64,000 nucleotides of DNA from Bifidobacterium lemurum (GCF_014898175.1 NZ_CP062948.1:1-64000); one strand, 5' to 3'. Counted from the stretch's first letter, positions 50,527 to 60,155 are shown. Translations and numbers: made by a program. Notes: generated from the sequence alone by a model not told the origin.

Positions 50527-51744
50527 GTGAACGCCACAACACCCGCCAACACCACAGCCTCGCAAGCCACCATCTCCGAGTCCAACCGCTCCCGCATCCT
50601 GCAGCACCTCTACCATCACGGCGTCAGCTCCCGTGCGCAGATCGCCAAAGCGCTGGAGCTCACCCCCGCGGCCATCACGAAAATCACCGCGCGCCTGATC
50701 GAAGCCGGCGTGATCAAAGAGACCGGCGACATCGAAGGCAGCAAAAACCGCCGATCCATCGGGCTCAAACTCGACACCTCGCACTTCCGCGTCATCGGCG
50801 TCAAATTCGCACGCAGCCTGGTGCAGATCGGCGTGTTCGACCTCGCCGGCAACCGGCTCTCCCTCGACAACCTGCCCACCGTGTCCAACGACACCGTCTG
50901 GGACACCATCGCCACCATCCACACCAAAGTCAACGACCTGCTCGCCAACGACAAGCGCATCATGGCCGTCGGCATGGCCGTGCCCGGCCCCTACCTGCGC
51001 GGAATCGGACGCATCGCCGTCGTCTCCTCCATGCAGGAATGGCGCAAAGTCAACTTCCTGCGCGAATTCGCCGACGCCTTCCGCGTCCCCGTGTTCCTCG
51101 AACAGGACGCACGCGCCGGCGCGCTCGCCGAATACCTGTTCGACCCCGACATCACCGCGGACAACCTCGCCTACTATCTGGTGGGCGAAGGCGTCGGCCT
51201 CGGCGCGATCGACAACGGACATCTCATCAACGGCGCGCTCGGCGCCGCCACGGAAATCGGCCATGTCAGCATCGACGTCAACGGCAGGCCCTGCGACTGC
51301 GGCAACGTCGGATGTCTGGAGCGCTACTGCTCCGCCGGCGCCATCCACGAGCTCGTCAACGCCACTGACGGTCTGGTCCCCGGCTCGGCCGGCATGTCGC
51401 ACGCCGAGGCCTGTCGCGCGCTGTTCGCCCTATGCGAGGAAGGCGACGAGGAGGCCAACCATCTGCTCAGGCAGGTCGCGCGCTTCGTCGGATACGGCTG
51501 CGTGACCATCTTCAACGCGTTCAACCCCAGCCACATCGTCCTCGGCGACATCGTATCCGAGGCGGGCGCGCCCCTGCTGAACGAGGTGCGCCGTGTGGTG
51601 GACGAACGCGTGATCTCCGAACTCAACGACTCCACCACCATCACCCTGTCCGGACTGTCCACCGACGCCGCCGTGGCGGGCGCCGCGGCGGTGGCCATCA
51701 CCCAGTTTTTGGAACACCCCTCGGTGTTCTTCGACGTCACCTAA
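50527..51744 (+). CDS. ROK-family transcriptional regulator
   Basis: 405 aa. The winged helix has SESNRSRILQHLYHHGVSSR and AQIAKALELTPAAITKITAR. The ROK domain has IMAVGMAVPGPYLRGIGRIA, FLEQDARAGALAEYLFD, VGEGVGLGAIDNGHLINGAL and the Zn site CDCGNVGCLERYC. AAGGAGGTTCACG precedes the start (GTG at 50527, translated Met). It is followed 66 bases on by a PfkB kinase and probably controls it and itself through the tandem palindromes upstream. ROK regulators beside fructokinases often sense sugar or sugar phosphate. Confidence 0.88.
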   Translation: MNATTPANTTASQATISESNRSRILQHLYHHGVSSRAQIAKALELTPAAITKITARLIEAGVIKETGDIEGSKNRRSIGLKLDTSHFRVIGVKFARSLVQIGVFDLAGNRLSLDNLPTVSNDTVWDTIATIHTKVNDLLANDKRIMAVGMAVPGPYLRGIGRIAVVSSMQEWRKVNFLREFADAFRVPVFLEQDARAGALAEYLFDPDITADNLAYYLVGEGVGLGAIDNGHLINGALGAATEIGHVSIDVNGRPCDCGNVGCLERYCSAGAIHELVNATDGLVPGSAGMSHAEACRALFALCEEGDEEANHLLRQVARFVGYGCVTIFNAFNPSHIVLGDIVSEAGAPLLNEVRRVVDERVISELNDSTTITLSGLSTDAAVAGAAAVAITQFLEHPSVFFDVT

Positions 51745-51810
51745 TCCCGGGTGCCCGTCGGCAGCAACCTCACAACCCAACATCCTCCCCTCCACAGAAA
51801 GGAAACCACC

Positions 51811-52707
51811 ATGTCCACCCCCATCGTCCTGAGCCTCGGCGAACTCCTGTGGGACATGCTCCCCACCGGCAAGCGCGCGGGCGGTGCGCCGGTCAACTTC
51901 GCCTACCATGCCATGAAGAACGGCGCGGACGGCTACTCCATCAGCGCGGTCGGCGAGGATGAGCTCGGCGACGAGCTGCTCGAGGAGGCCAAGAAGGCCG
52001 GCATCCACACCATCATCCAGCGCAACGCCTGGCCGACCTCCACCGTCGAGGTGTCGCTCAAGAACGGCATCCCGGAGTACACCATCATCAAGGGAGTCGC
52101 CTGGGACCACATCCTCTACACCCGCGAGCTCATCGACGTGGTCGCCAAGGCCGACGCCGTGTGCTTCGGCACCCTGGCCCTGCGCTCCCCCGAATCGCAC
52201 GACACCATCACCGAGCTGCTCAAGCACACCAAGCCGGGCGCCATGAAGTTCTTCGACATCAACCTGCGCGGCGACCACTATTCCAAGGAGCTCATCGAGG
52301 AACTGCTCAACGCCGCCACCGTGCTCAAGATCAACGACGAGGAGCTGCTGCTGCTGCGCGACATGTTCGACATCCGCGGCACCTCCGGCGAGGACGCCGC
52401 GCGCTGGTTCATCGAGGAGTTCGACCTCGACTACGTGATCCTGACCGCAGGCAGCGCCTACAGCACCATCCTGTCCAAGAAGGGCGAGTCCTCCACCGTG
52501 GACACCCCGCACGTCACGGTCACCGACACGGTCGGCGCCGGCGATTCCTTCTCCGGAACCTTCACCGCGCACATCCTCGCGGGCGAAACCCTCGCCGAGG
52601 CCCACCGCCGCGCGGTCAACACCGCCGCCTACGTGTGCACCCAGGCCGGCGCCTGGCCGGAATATCCCGACACCATGCCCGACTACCTCGCCGAGATCGG
52701 CAAGTAA
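51811..52707 (+). CDS. PfkB-family carbohydrate kinase (fructokinase-like)
   Basis: 298 aa ribokinase fold. The N-terminus IVLSLGELLWDMLPTGKRAG leads to GGAPVNFAYHAMKNGADGY, then ISAVGEDELGDELLEEAKKA and FFDINLRGDHYS, and the C-terminal PfkB signature DTVGAGDSFSGTFTAHILAG with the catalytic Asp. The GGAPVNFA motif is typical of fructokinases (and some 2-keto-3-deoxygluconate kinases). AGAAAGGAAACCACC precedes ATG 51811. Co-transcribed with the ROK regulator upstream and closed by a terminator. Fructose is the likely substrate. Confidence 0.88.
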   Translation: MSTPIVLSLGELLWDMLPTGKRAGGAPVNFAYHAMKNGADGYSISAVGEDELGDELLEEAKKAGIHTIIQRNAWPTSTVEVSLKNGIPEYTIIKGVAWDHILYTRELIDVVAKADAVCFGTLALRSPESHDTITELLKHTKPGAMKFFDINLRGDHYSKELIEELLNAATVLKINDEELLLLRDMFDIRGTSGEDAARWFIEEFDLDYVILTAGSAYSTILSKKGESSTVDTPHVTVTDTVGAGDSFSGTFTAHILAGETLAEAHRRAVNTAAYVCTQAGAWPEYPDTMPDYLAEIGK

Positions 52708-52741
52708 GCCGGGCCCGTCCCTCCCCACCGTCCATCGTCAG

Positions 52742-52800
52742 GCGAATGCCGGCCGTGACCGCCACCCATACGGCGGTTCGCGCGCCGGCATTCGCTTTTG
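52742..52800 (+). terminator. Terminator downstream of the PfkB kinase gene
   Basis: GCGAATGCCGGC (52742-52753) pairs with GCCGGCATTCGC (52784-52795), with an inner stem ACCGCC/GGCGGT, followed by TTTTG. Confidence 0.8.
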
Positions 52801-52918
52801 CCGTAGGCGCGGGCTTACGCCTTCGGAGGAACACGCCCGTCTGGATTGGGGGAAACCGACCATCGGTGTATATTGAAATGTCCGGCCATTCGCGTCGGAG
52901 GCTTGATAACTCAAGATT

Positions 52919-53315
52919 GGGGCTGATCGGTTTCGACGGTGACCTGTTCGTCGCAGGGAAGCGTGCCGAGAACGCAGGGTCCGCTCGTGGATGTCCCCTG
53001 CAAAAGAATAAGTGCTAAATCTAACCGCACTGAGTTCGCTCTCGCTGCCTGAGCTTCGCGCCAGGACTAACCAGTGAGCAGCCGCTCCGTTCACTCTCCT
53101 TCGTCTTCGGGGAGAAGCTGAGCGTCGTTAAGAAGACTTGCTTTGATGGCTGAGCTTCAGGGCCATCAAGGGACTTTCACTGCAGATATGCCCGCCGTCC
53201 GTCGTCTGCGACATAGACGGGGGCAGAAAAACCGCCGCACGGCCAGCAGACTACGCACGTAGAAGACTGAGGGTACGGTCATCGGACCGGGGTTCAATTC
53301 CCCGCAGCTCCACCA
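52919..53315 (+). ncRNA. ssrA: tmRNA
   Basis: The 5' end GGGGCTGATCGGTTTCGACG and 3' end GGTTCAATTCCCCGCAGCTC followed by CACCA form the tRNA-like domain, with an encoded CCA. The tag reading frame at 53014-53052 is GCT AAA TCT AAC CGC ACT GAG TTC GCT CTC GCT GCC TGA. It encodes AKSNRTEFALAA, ending in the ALAA degradation signal. With SmpB it rescues stalled ribosomes and marks the product for proteolysis. Length 397 nt is normal. A perfect terminator follows six bases after. Confidence 0.97.
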
Positions 53316-53320
53316 ATATG

Positions 53321-53358
53321 AGAACGCCACTGCCGCAAGGCAGTGGCGTTCTTCGTTA
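53321..53358 (+). terminator. Terminator of ssrA
   Basis: AGAACGCCACTGCC (53321-53334), loop GCAA, GGCAGTGGCGTTCT (53339-53352) followed by TCGTTA. Perfect 14-bp stem with a GNRA-type tetraloop. Confidence 0.9.
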
Positions 53359-53404
53359 CGTTCACGGAAGGGAACCATCCGCGACCCGACCGCGCTATTT
53401 AAGG

Positions 53405-54082
53405 CTATTTAAGAAAGCGGTCGTAGTAGCCGTTGGTTTCGAAATAGTACGAATCGACCTTGCTCTTGAACGCCTGCTCCGGAATGAAGCAGAAGCAGAC
53501 GATGGCCGCCAGAATCAACGCGCAGACGCCCCAATCCGACGCTCCGATCGACATGTCCCGCAAACTGTAGAACATCAGGACGCCCAACACGCCGAATCCG
53601 AGATAGGCGGTGATGGATCCGGGCCCGTATATGGTCGTCTTCCCTTTGCCCCGGAACATGAAATACGCCCGCACACCGCAATACGTGTGGAACACCACCT
53701 CAAGCGCGGAGAACGCCATCGCGCTCATCAGCACGCCGGCATGCACCGCTCCGCCGCCGACCGCATATGCGGCGGCCACGACCGCGTACATGATCGTGAC
53801 GCCCAGCACCGTGATCATGTCGGACGCCCGGCACATGGGATATCGGTCCGGTCTCGCGGACCGATACAGGAAGGTGTTGTATTGGAAGTTGAACCCTCCC
53901 GGGAACACCCACTCCTCCGTGGCGTGGACGGGGATCAACGCCGCGATCGCCGCGACGAGTTTCAGCTCGGTCGACCACGTGCGCCAATTCAGCAGAATCA
54001 GCACGGTGATGACGGCGGTGACGCACCAGCCGAACCACAACCATGCGCGGTCGCTCCACCAGCTCAATCCGGTTTTATTCAT
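53405..54082 (-). CDS. HXXEE-motif membrane protein
   Basis: 225 aa with six or so membrane segments (WLWFGWCVTAVITVLILL; YAVVAAAYAVGGGAVHAGVL; YLGFGVLGVLMFYSL; VCALILAAIVCFCFI). The first loop has PVHATEEWVFPGGFNFQYNT, the His-x-x-Glu-Glu motif that names a family of uncharacterised membrane proteins. A second conserved His lies in EVVFHTYCGVRAYF. It may bind metal; no activity is known. It is divergent from a TetR-family regulator with a palindrome between, so it is probably its target. A+T content is slightly higher than in neighbours. Confidence 0.8.
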   Translation of the reverse strand: MNKTGLSWWSDRAWLWFGWCVTAVITVLILLNWRTWSTELKLVAAIAALIPVHATEEWVFPGGFNFQYNTFLYRSARPDRYPMCRASDMITVLGVTIMYAVVAAAYAVGGGAVHAGVLMSAMAFSALEVVFHTYCGVRAYFMFRGKGKTTIYGPGSITAYLGFGVLGVLMFYSLRDMSIGASDWGVCALILAAIVCFCFIPEQAFKSKVDSYYFETNGYYDRFLK

Positions 54083-54128
54083 TACAGTACCTCCTTTTTC
54101 GAGACAAACGTATCAAAACTTTGCGTTG

Positions 54129-54144
54129 TGACACACCTGTCTCA
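54129..54144. promoter_or_regulatory. Candidate TetR-type operator between divergent genes
   Basis: TGACACACCTGTCTCA fits the palindrome TGAnACAnnTGTnTCA (six symmetric pairs). It is 46 bases upstream of the HXXEE gene start and 52 bases upstream of the regulator start (54196). Confidence 0.6.
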
Positions 54145-54195
54145 GAGATGTTGTACAAAACTCGTATGGATGTCTCAGAACAGGAGATGACGGCC

Positions 54196-54756
54196 ATGTA
54201 CCACGTGTCGAACGACAAACGAGCCAGACAATCCGCGGATCTGATATGGAAAGGCCTCGAACGATGTCTGAGGGAAAAGGAGTATCGGAAAATCCACGTC
54301 AACGACATCAACGAGAAATCCTATGTCAGCCGCGCAACCTTCTATAGGCTTTTCGATTCGATCGACGACGTGCTGTCCTACCGATGCGACCTCATCTTCA
54401 GGGAACTTGAGGAGAAACTGGTCCAGCGGCAGTTTGCGACGAACCACGATCTGTTTCTTGTCTTCGTCGAGGAGTGGCTCAGTCAGGAGACGCTGGTGAA
54501 AGCCCTTGTCGAGAATAATCTGACGGGCATCATCTACGACACGCATATGAAGAACAGCGACCTTATGAAAAGGGTTTTCACCGACGTGTCGGCGATGACC
54601 GACGCCGAATCCGATTATCTGGTCTCCATCCTGACGAATATCCTTCCGGCCGTGGTGAACACCTGGTATCGGCACGGGCAAACGGAAAGCCCCGAGGAGA
54701 TATACGCACACGCCAAGGCAAGCATCACGACCATCGCGGACACGCTCAATCGATAG
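54196..54756 (+). CDS. TetR/AcrR-family transcriptional regulator
   Basis: About 186 aa from ATG 54196 (AGGAG nine bases upstream); in-frame starts at 54148, 54166 and 54187 are possible. The HTH region has KRARQSADLIWKGLERCLRE, YRKIHVNDINEKSYVSRATF and YRLFDSIDDVLSYRCD, the TetR signature. The ligand-binding half is helical: EEWLSQETLVKALVENNLTG and LVSILTNILPAVVNTWY. It lacks a recognisable ligand clue. It faces the HXXEE membrane gene and probably represses both. Confidence 0.88.
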   Translation: MYHVSNDKRARQSADLIWKGLERCLREKEYRKIHVNDINEKSYVSRATFYRLFDSIDDVLSYRCDLIFRELEEKLVQRQFATNHDLFLVFVEEWLSQETLVKALVENNLTGIIYDTHMKNSDLMKRVFTDVSAMTDAESDYLVSILTNILPAVVNTWYRHGQTESPEEIYAHAKASITTIADTLNR

Positions 54757-54799
54757 TCGAAGGACCGCGCGGCCCGTCGCGGCGCATGTCAGATGCAGG

Positions 54800-54841
54800 A
54801 CGTCTCCCGCCATCCGACATGCGACTGATGGCGGGGGACGT
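54800..54841. terminator. Convergent terminator between the TetR gene and ftsQ
   Basis: ACGTCTCCCGCCATC (54800-54814) pairs with GATGGCGGGGGACGT (54827-54841) with one mismatch; TTATTTG follows on the plus strand. Confidence 0.7.
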
Positions 54842-56025
54842 TATTTGATGATGGGTTTGAGGGGGGCGGAGACGTCGACCTGCTGCTTGTCGCCGATCAC
54901 GTTGGGATCGTTGATGATTTTGTCGACCACCGCTTTTTTGAGTTCGAGATCCGAGGAGTCGCCCCATACGATGATCCGCTCGCCGTCGTTCAACGTCGTG
55001 GTGATGGAGTCCCGGGTCTCGGCGGTCACCGACGTGACCGACTGGCGCATCGATTCGGACATGGAGGCCAGGATCTTCAACGCCTCCTTGATCGCCTGCG
55101 TGTCCAGACTCGACTCCACATCATCCACTTCGATCACGGGAATGCCGTCGACGCTCACGTCCTCGACCGAATTGAGCACACGCCCCTGGCTGTCCACCGC
55201 GGTCATCGACTCGTCCGACGTCTTGAGCATGGCGGCGGGTTTCTGAGCCTCGATTTCGACGAGCAGCCCATGGGGGAAGCGTTTCGTCGCCGTGGCGGAT
55301 GTGACGCCGGGAATCTCCTTGATTTGGGAGACGACCTCATCGGACGACACCAACAGCAGCGATTTGCCGGATTGCCCACCGGCGATGTCCAGCACCTGGG
55401 ATTCGCTGACCCATTCGTTGGCGCCTTCGACCGTGATGTCGGAGGTCCGCAACTGCAGCAGCGACGAGAAGAACAGCAGCCAGATCAATCCGGCCGCCGC
55501 GCACGCCACCGCCACCGCGATCAGCGCCCGCACCACGACCACACGGCGGGACGCCTTGCGGCGCTCCTTGGAACGCTGGACGAAATCCACGACTTTGGGA
55601 CGTGAGGACACGCCAAGCGGTCCGGCGCTCTCCCCAAGCGTCGAGGCGACATAATCCTTGCTGGACAACGCGCGCGCGTCGACGAACGCGCCCGACGCGC
55701 TGCGACTCGGCTTCCCCTCGTCCGCGGAGTCGTTCCGTCTCGGCTCGGACGACGCGGAACGGGCCGAGCGGAGACGGGACGGCGCGGCACGCTTCCCGAC
55801 GATATGCGAACGCTTGCCGTCGGATTGGGATCGGGTGGAACGCGAGCGACGAGGGCCGTCGGTTCCGCTGGTTCCGGTGGTTCCGCCGGAACCAGCGGAA
55901 CCGACCATGCGCCGCGATGCGCGCTCCTCCCGCGCGTCCTTCTCCGCGCCATTCTGGGATCGCGAGTCGCCGCGGGACGCCCCGGACGCGGACGCATCCG
56001 ACGAGCTGATCCTCCGTCCCGCCAT
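54841..56025 (-). CDS. ftsQ: Cell division protein FtsQ
   Basis: 394 aa. A long cytoplasmic N-terminal region (about 170 residues) is Ser/Arg/Gly-rich and probably disordered, with GSAGSGGTTGTSGTDG from short GGT-type repeats. One membrane segment RALIAVAVACAAAGLIWLLF is followed by the POTRA domain LRTSDITVEGANEWVSESQV with SLLLVSSDEVVSQIKEIPGV and FPHGLLVEIEAQKPAAMLK. The FtsQ domain follows (DGERIIVWGDSSDLELKKAV). It bridges early and late divisome proteins. The ATG shares one base with the murC stop (TGATG); GTG at 56028 is an alternative. Last gene of the cluster before the terminator. Confidence 0.9.
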   Translation of the reverse strand: MAGRRISSSDASASGASRGDSRSQNGAEKDAREERASRRMVGSAGSGGTTGTSGTDGPRRSRSTRSQSDGKRSHIVGKRAAPSRLRSARSASSEPRRNDSADEGKPSRSASGAFVDARALSSKDYVASTLGESAGPLGVSSRPKVVDFVQRSKERRKASRRVVVVRALIAVAVACAAAGLIWLLFFSSLLQLRTSDITVEGANEWVSESQVLDIAGGQSGKSLLLVSSDEVVSQIKEIPGVTSATATKRFPHGLLVEIEAQKPAAMLKTSDESMTAVDSQGRVLNSVEDVSVDGIPVIEVDDVESSLDTQAIKEALKILASMSESMRQSVTSVTAETRDSITTTLNDGERIIVWGDSSDLELKKAVVDKIINDPNVIGDKQQVDVSAPLKPIIK

Positions 56026-57575
56026 CACACGCAGCTTTCGCGGTGCGCCTCAAGCGCGTGCATCAGCACCGGCCCCATATCGGTGATGTCGCCGGCGCCC
56101 ACGGTGAAGATCACATCGCCGTGATGCGCGCGCATCACCATCATCGTCGCCGCGGTATGCATATCCTCGACCGCCTGGATCCAATGCTCCTGAGGATCGT
56201 GCGCGAGCCCCGCGGCCGCGTCGACGATGGTCCTGGCACCCACGTCGGGGAAATCCTCCTGCCGTTCGCGGGCGGGGAACACGCCGGAGACGATCACATC
56301 GTCGGCCTTCGCCAACGCCTCGGCGAACTGCGTGGCGAAGAACTTCGTGCGGGAGAACAGATGCGGCTGGAAGATCACACGAATCGCGGAGTTCGGATAA
56401 CGCCGGCGCGCGGCGTCCAGCAACGCCTCGATTTCGGTGGGATGGTGCGCGTAGTCGTCGACGACGGTGACCTGTTTGACGGTGCCGCGAATCTGGAAGC
56501 GGCGCGCGGCGCCGAGGAACGAGCCCACGGCCTCGGCGGCGGCCTGCGGCTCCATGCCCAACAGCACCGCGGCGATGATGGCGGCGGTGGCGTTGCGCGC
56601 GTTGTGCACGCCCGGCACGAGCAGCGACACCGGCAGCTCGACGGGCGCATCCCCCGCCATGCCGGCCGGCAAGGTTATGGTGAACCGTTCCATGCCGCTG
56701 TCGGAGTCCTCCCGCTCCGCCGTGATGCCCACATAACGCGCGCCGTGCAGGTCGGGCAGATCTCCGGCGTCGGCGGTCGCATAGACCACGGCCTGGGCGG
56801 CGGCCTGCGGACTGAGGTCGGCGAGCAGGGACAAGGCGTCCGCATCGTCGGCGCATAGCACCACATGCCCCCTCGCCGCCGAGGCGTGGTGAGCGAAGGC
56901 GGCGTGGTAGCGTTCGGCGTCGCCGTAATGGTCGAGATGGTCCGGTTCGGCGTTCGTGATGACGGCGATATAGGGGCGGTATTTGGCGAAGCTGCCGTCG
57001 GATTCGTCGGCTTCGGCCACCAAGGCCTCCCCCGTTCCCGCATGTCCGCCGTCGAGCGGACGCCCGTCCGCGCTTTGGATGGAGCCGCCGATCGCATAGC
57101 TGGGATCGGACAACGCGCCGACGCCAGCGTGCAGCAGGATATGGGCGAGCATCGAGCTGGTGGTGGTTTTGCCGTGCGCGCCGGCGACGGTCACCGCCTT
57201 GCGCCCGTTCATCAGCAGAGCAAGGATGTCGCTGCGGTGCACCACGCGCGCGCCGGCCTCGAAGGCGGCGACGATCTCCGGATTGTCGGGTTTGATCGCG
57301 CTGGAATACACCACCGTGCTCGCCCCTTCGACGTTCTCGGCGCGCTGGCCGATGCGCACGGTGATGCCCAACGCCTCCAGACGTTCGGTTTTGGCGTTGG
57401 CCTCGCGGTCGGAGCCGGACACCGCGACGCCCTGCTCATGCAGCATTTCGGCGAGCACGCTCATGCCCGCGCCGCCGATGCCGATGAAATGGGTCCGCCC
57501 CAAATCGGCGATCCTCTGATCGGCGGTGAACGCGGCTTGTGTGGGGTCGAGGATGATGGGTTGCGTCTGCGACAC
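56025..57575 (-). CDS. murC: UDP-N-acetylmuramate--L-alanine ligase
   Basis: 516 aa Mur ligase adding L-Ala to UDP-MurNAc. The N-domain has THFIGIGGAGMSVLAEMLHE and VSGSDREANAKTERLEALGI; the ATP loop is AVTVAGAHGKTTTSSMLAHI. VAEADESDGSFAKYRPYIAV and ITNAEPDHLDHYGD carry the MurC-specific DESD and HLD. FQIRGTVKQVTVVDDYAHHP and FQPHLFSRTKFFATQFAEAL complete the C-domain. GTG 57575 is chosen: AAGGAG lies six bases upstream, and the longer reading adds a non-family segment. Overlaps ftsQ. Confidence 0.95.
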   Translation of the reverse strand: MSQTQPIILDPTQAAFTADQRIADLGRTHFIGIGGAGMSVLAEMLHEQGVAVSGSDREANAKTERLEALGITVRIGQRAENVEGASTVVYSSAIKPDNPEIVAAFEAGARVVHRSDILALLMNGRKAVTVAGAHGKTTTSSMLAHILLHAGVGALSDPSYAIGGSIQSADGRPLDGGHAGTGEALVAEADESDGSFAKYRPYIAVITNAEPDHLDHYGDAERYHAAFAHHASAARGHVVLCADDADALSLLADLSPQAAAQAVVYATADAGDLPDLHGARYVGITAEREDSDSGMERFTITLPAGMAGDAPVELPVSLLVPGVHNARNATAAIIAAVLLGMEPQAAAEAVGSFLGAARRFQIRGTVKQVTVVDDYAHHPTEIEALLDAARRRYPNSAIRVIFQPHLFSRTKFFATQFAEALAKADDVIVSGVFPARERQEDFPDVGARTIVDAAAGLAHDPQEHWIQAVEDMHTAATMMVMRAHHGDVIFTVGAGDITDMGPVLMHALEAHRESCV

Positions 57576-57664
57576 GAATGGCTCCTTCAGATGTCTGGGC
57601 ATTGTTCATTATGGCCGATGCCGCCCCCAAACCGGGCGGCGTCTCCTTGGGATTCCCGCGACGG

Positions 57665-58852
57665 TTATTCGACGAGGTCGAGCACACGCCGCGCCATGGT
57701 CCCGGCGGCGTCGCGGATGCCGTATTCCCACGCCTTACGGCCGAACTCCCGCAGGCGTTCGGGTTGAGCGAGCAGCCCGGGCACCGTGTTTCGCACCCAC
57801 TCCTCGGTGAAGTCGCGGTCGTCCACCAGCAGTCCGCCACCGGCCTTCACGACGGGTTCGGCGTTGAACCGCTGCTCGCCGTTGCCGATCGGCAGCGGCA
57901 CGTATACGGCGGGCAGTCCCAACGCGGCCAATTCCGACACCGATCCCGCGCCGGAGCGGCAGACCACCAGATCGGCGCAGGCGAAGGCGAGATCGATGCG
58001 TTCCAGGTATTCGGTCACGTGATAGTCCGCGCCGGACGCGTCCCGGACCGTCAGATCGTCGACGTGCAGTTGGCCGATCGCATCCCGACCGGCGGAGCGT
58101 TCGGCCAGCGCGCGCACCTCGTCGATTTTGCCGCGGCCCGTCAGGTGGATGACCTGGGCATGCTCCAACAGATCGCCGGCGCAGGCCGCCACGGAACGAT
58201 TCAAGCTGACCGCTCCCAGAGATCCTCCCGTCACCAGCACCAGCGGACGGTCTGGATCCACACCCAGACGTTCGGCGGCGGCGACGCGAGCCGCGTACGG
58301 ATCGGTTTCCAACCGCGTGGCCAGGGTGGCGATGGCGGGGCGCAAAGGCAGCCCCACGCGTTCCATGCGCGCGTCACGACGAGGTTTGAGGCCCGTATCG
58401 TCGTAGACGGTGCCGATGAAGTCGGCCCAACGCGCGCCCAGCTTGTTGGCCATGCCGGCGCGGGCGTTCTGCTCGTGCACGACGACCGGAATGCCCATGC
58501 GGTGGGCCACGGCGTAGACGGGCGCCGAGGCGTAGCCTCCGAATCCGACGACGACCTGCGCCTCACGCCTTTCGAGGATCGCACGCACCTTGGCGCTTTC
58601 CCTGCGCCACGCGGCGGGGAACCGCAGCGCCGCCATATTGGGACGCCTGGGAAACGGCACCTTGGCGATGGCGTCCAGCTCGTAACCGGCCTGCGGCACG
58701 AGGTCGTGTTCCAATCCGACCGATGTGCCGATCACGCTCACTTGGGCTTCGGGACGAATCTCGCGGATGGCGTCGGCCACGGCGAGCAACGGGTTGACGT
58801 GGCCGGCTGTACCGCCGCCGGCGAGCACGATATGGGGTTTGCCTTGGGTCAT
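57665..58852 (-). CDS. murG: Undecaprenyl-PP-MurNAc-pentapeptide GlcNAc transferase
   Basis: 395 aa GT28 transferase that makes lipid II from lipid I at the inner membrane surface. [20 protein letters not shown] is the acceptor loop. [20 protein letters not shown] and [20 protein letters not shown] follow, then [40 protein letters not shown] and [20 protein letters not shown], the UDP-GlcNAc site. ATG 58852 matches the conserved N-terminus. The gap to murC is 89 bases, the only sizeable one in the cluster. Confidence 0.95.
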   Translation of the reverse strand: MTQGKPHIVLAGGGTAGHVNPLLAVADAIREIRPEAQVSVIGTSVGLEHDLVPQAGYELDAIAKVPFPRRPNMAALRFPAAWRRESAKVRAILERREAQVVVGFGGYASAPVYAVAHRMGIPVVVHEQNARAGMANKLGARWADFIGTVYDDTGLKPRRDARMERVGLPLRPAIATLATRLETDPYAARVAAAERLGVDPDRPLVLVTGGSLGAVSLNRSVAACAGDLLEHAQVIHLTGRGKIDEVRALAERSAGRDAIGQLHVDDLTVRDASGADYHVTEYLERIDLAFACADLVVCRSGAGSVSELAALGLPAVYVPLPIGNGEQRFNAEPVVKAGGGLLVDDRDFTEEWVRNTVPGLLAQPERLREFGRKAWEYGIRDAAGTMARRVLDLVE

Positions 58853-58916
58853 GTCTATCGAGTGTAGTTCAGCGCCGCGCCGACATCGGAAGCGACGCGA
58901 TATCCGCAAAGCAACT

Positions 58917-60155
58917 TCACGCGCGCTGGGACGCGCTTTTGATCTGCGGCTGCGACCGCATCAGCCCGCATACCAGCCCGGCCGCGCCCAAACACATCAC
59001 CATGGACGAGCCTCCCGAGGAGATGAACGGCATGGGCACGCCCAATACGGGGAACACGCCGACGACCACGCCGATGTTCACCAAAGCCTGGCCGACCAGC
59101 CACATGGTCACGCACATGAGCACAATCGACACATACCGGTTGCGGATCTGCAACGCCACCACGATCATGCACCAGCCGATGATCACGAACAGCAGGATGA
59201 CGATGGCGCATCCCACGAAACCGGTTTCCTCGCCGATGATGGCGAAGATGAAGTCGTTGTGCGCGGCGGGCAGATAATTCCATTTCTCACGCGAATTGCC
59301 GATGCCCACACCCAGCAGTCCGCCGGAGGCGATGGCGTACCGCGCGTGCGTGGACTGGTAGCAGACGGTCTGCGCGTCCGCGGCGCTGCAGTCACCGTAC
59401 GCGGCGAAGATGCGACGCATGCGATTGGGACTGGAGATGACCAGCGCCAACACCAGCGCCGACACCGCGGCGCCGAAGACGGCCATCCATTTGAGGGGAA
59501 AGCCGGACACCAGAAACGCCGCCACACCGATGAACACGATGATCATGGCGGTGCCGAGGTCCTTGCCGCCCAGGACCAGCGCCAATCCCAGACCGTAGAG
59601 CGCTATCGGCATCACATATGCCTTCAGGCCCTCCTTCGCATAGCGTTTGCCGCAGGTCAGCAACGCCGAGGGCAGCCAGACGCAGATCGCGAATTTCATG
59701 AACTCGGCGGGCTGTATATTCACCGGCCCCAGTTTGATCCAACCGACGTTGCCGTACGCGTCGACGCCCAACGGGGTGAAGGTGAGGGCCTGCAGCACCA
59801 GCGCCGCCAGCATCACCAACACATTGAAGCGACGCCATATCCTCAGCGGAATCATCATCGTCACGAAGCCGAACGCCAGTCCGATGACGCAGTACAGCCC
59901 CTGGCTGACCAGCTCGGCGAACGGGGACTCGCCGGCCGAGGTCGAAGTGACCGTCGAGCTGGAGAACACCATGATCAGACCAAAGCAGGTCAACGCCGCC
60001 ACGGCGACGCGGAAGCCGTTATAGCACCACAGCGGGTTGAGCAGGGCGCGCCAACCCGTATAGGCCGCATCGGCGGACGAGCCGCGTTTCGACGTGTTCG
60101 CCGCAGTGCCGGCGCTGGACGCGCGGCGCGGCGCCGACGGCTTACCCGACGCCAT
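58917..60155 (-). CDS. ftsW: Peptidoglycan polymerase FtsW
   Basis: 412 aa SEDS-family protein with about ten membrane segments. [20 protein letters not shown] is followed by [20 protein letters not shown] (the SEDS loop with conserved Lys, Gln, Pro and Glu), [60 protein letters not shown] and [20 protein letters not shown]. It polymerises septal glycan together with a class B PBP. A loop of [13 protein letters not shown] contains two Cys outside the membrane. The start overlaps the murD stop by 14 bases. Confidence 0.95.
   Translation of the reverse strand: MASGKPSAPRRASSAGTAANTSKRGSSADAAYTGWRALLNPLWCYNGFRVAVAALTCFGLIMVFSSSTVTSTSAGESPFAELVSQGLYCVIGLAFGFVTMMIPLRIWRRFNVLVMLAALVLQALTFTPLGVDAYGNVGWIKLGPVNIQPAEFMKFAICVWLPSALLTCGKRYAKEGLKAYVMPIALYGLGLALVLGGKDLGTAMIIVFIGVAAFLVSGFPLKWMAVFGAAVSALVLALVISSPNRMRRIFAAYGDCSAADAQTVCYQSTHARYAIASGGLLGVGIGNSREKWNYLPAAHNDFIFAIIGEETGFVGCAIVILLFVIIGWCMIVVALQIRNRYVSIVLMCVTMWLVGQALVNIGVVVGVFPVLGVPMPFISSGGSSMVMCLGAAGLVCGLMRSQPQIKSASQRA

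Noticed and set aside
52708..54756. Genomic island integrated at ssrA
   Set aside because: Only two small genes follow ssrA before ftsQ, no integrase is present, and no copy of the ssrA 3' end was seen downstream.
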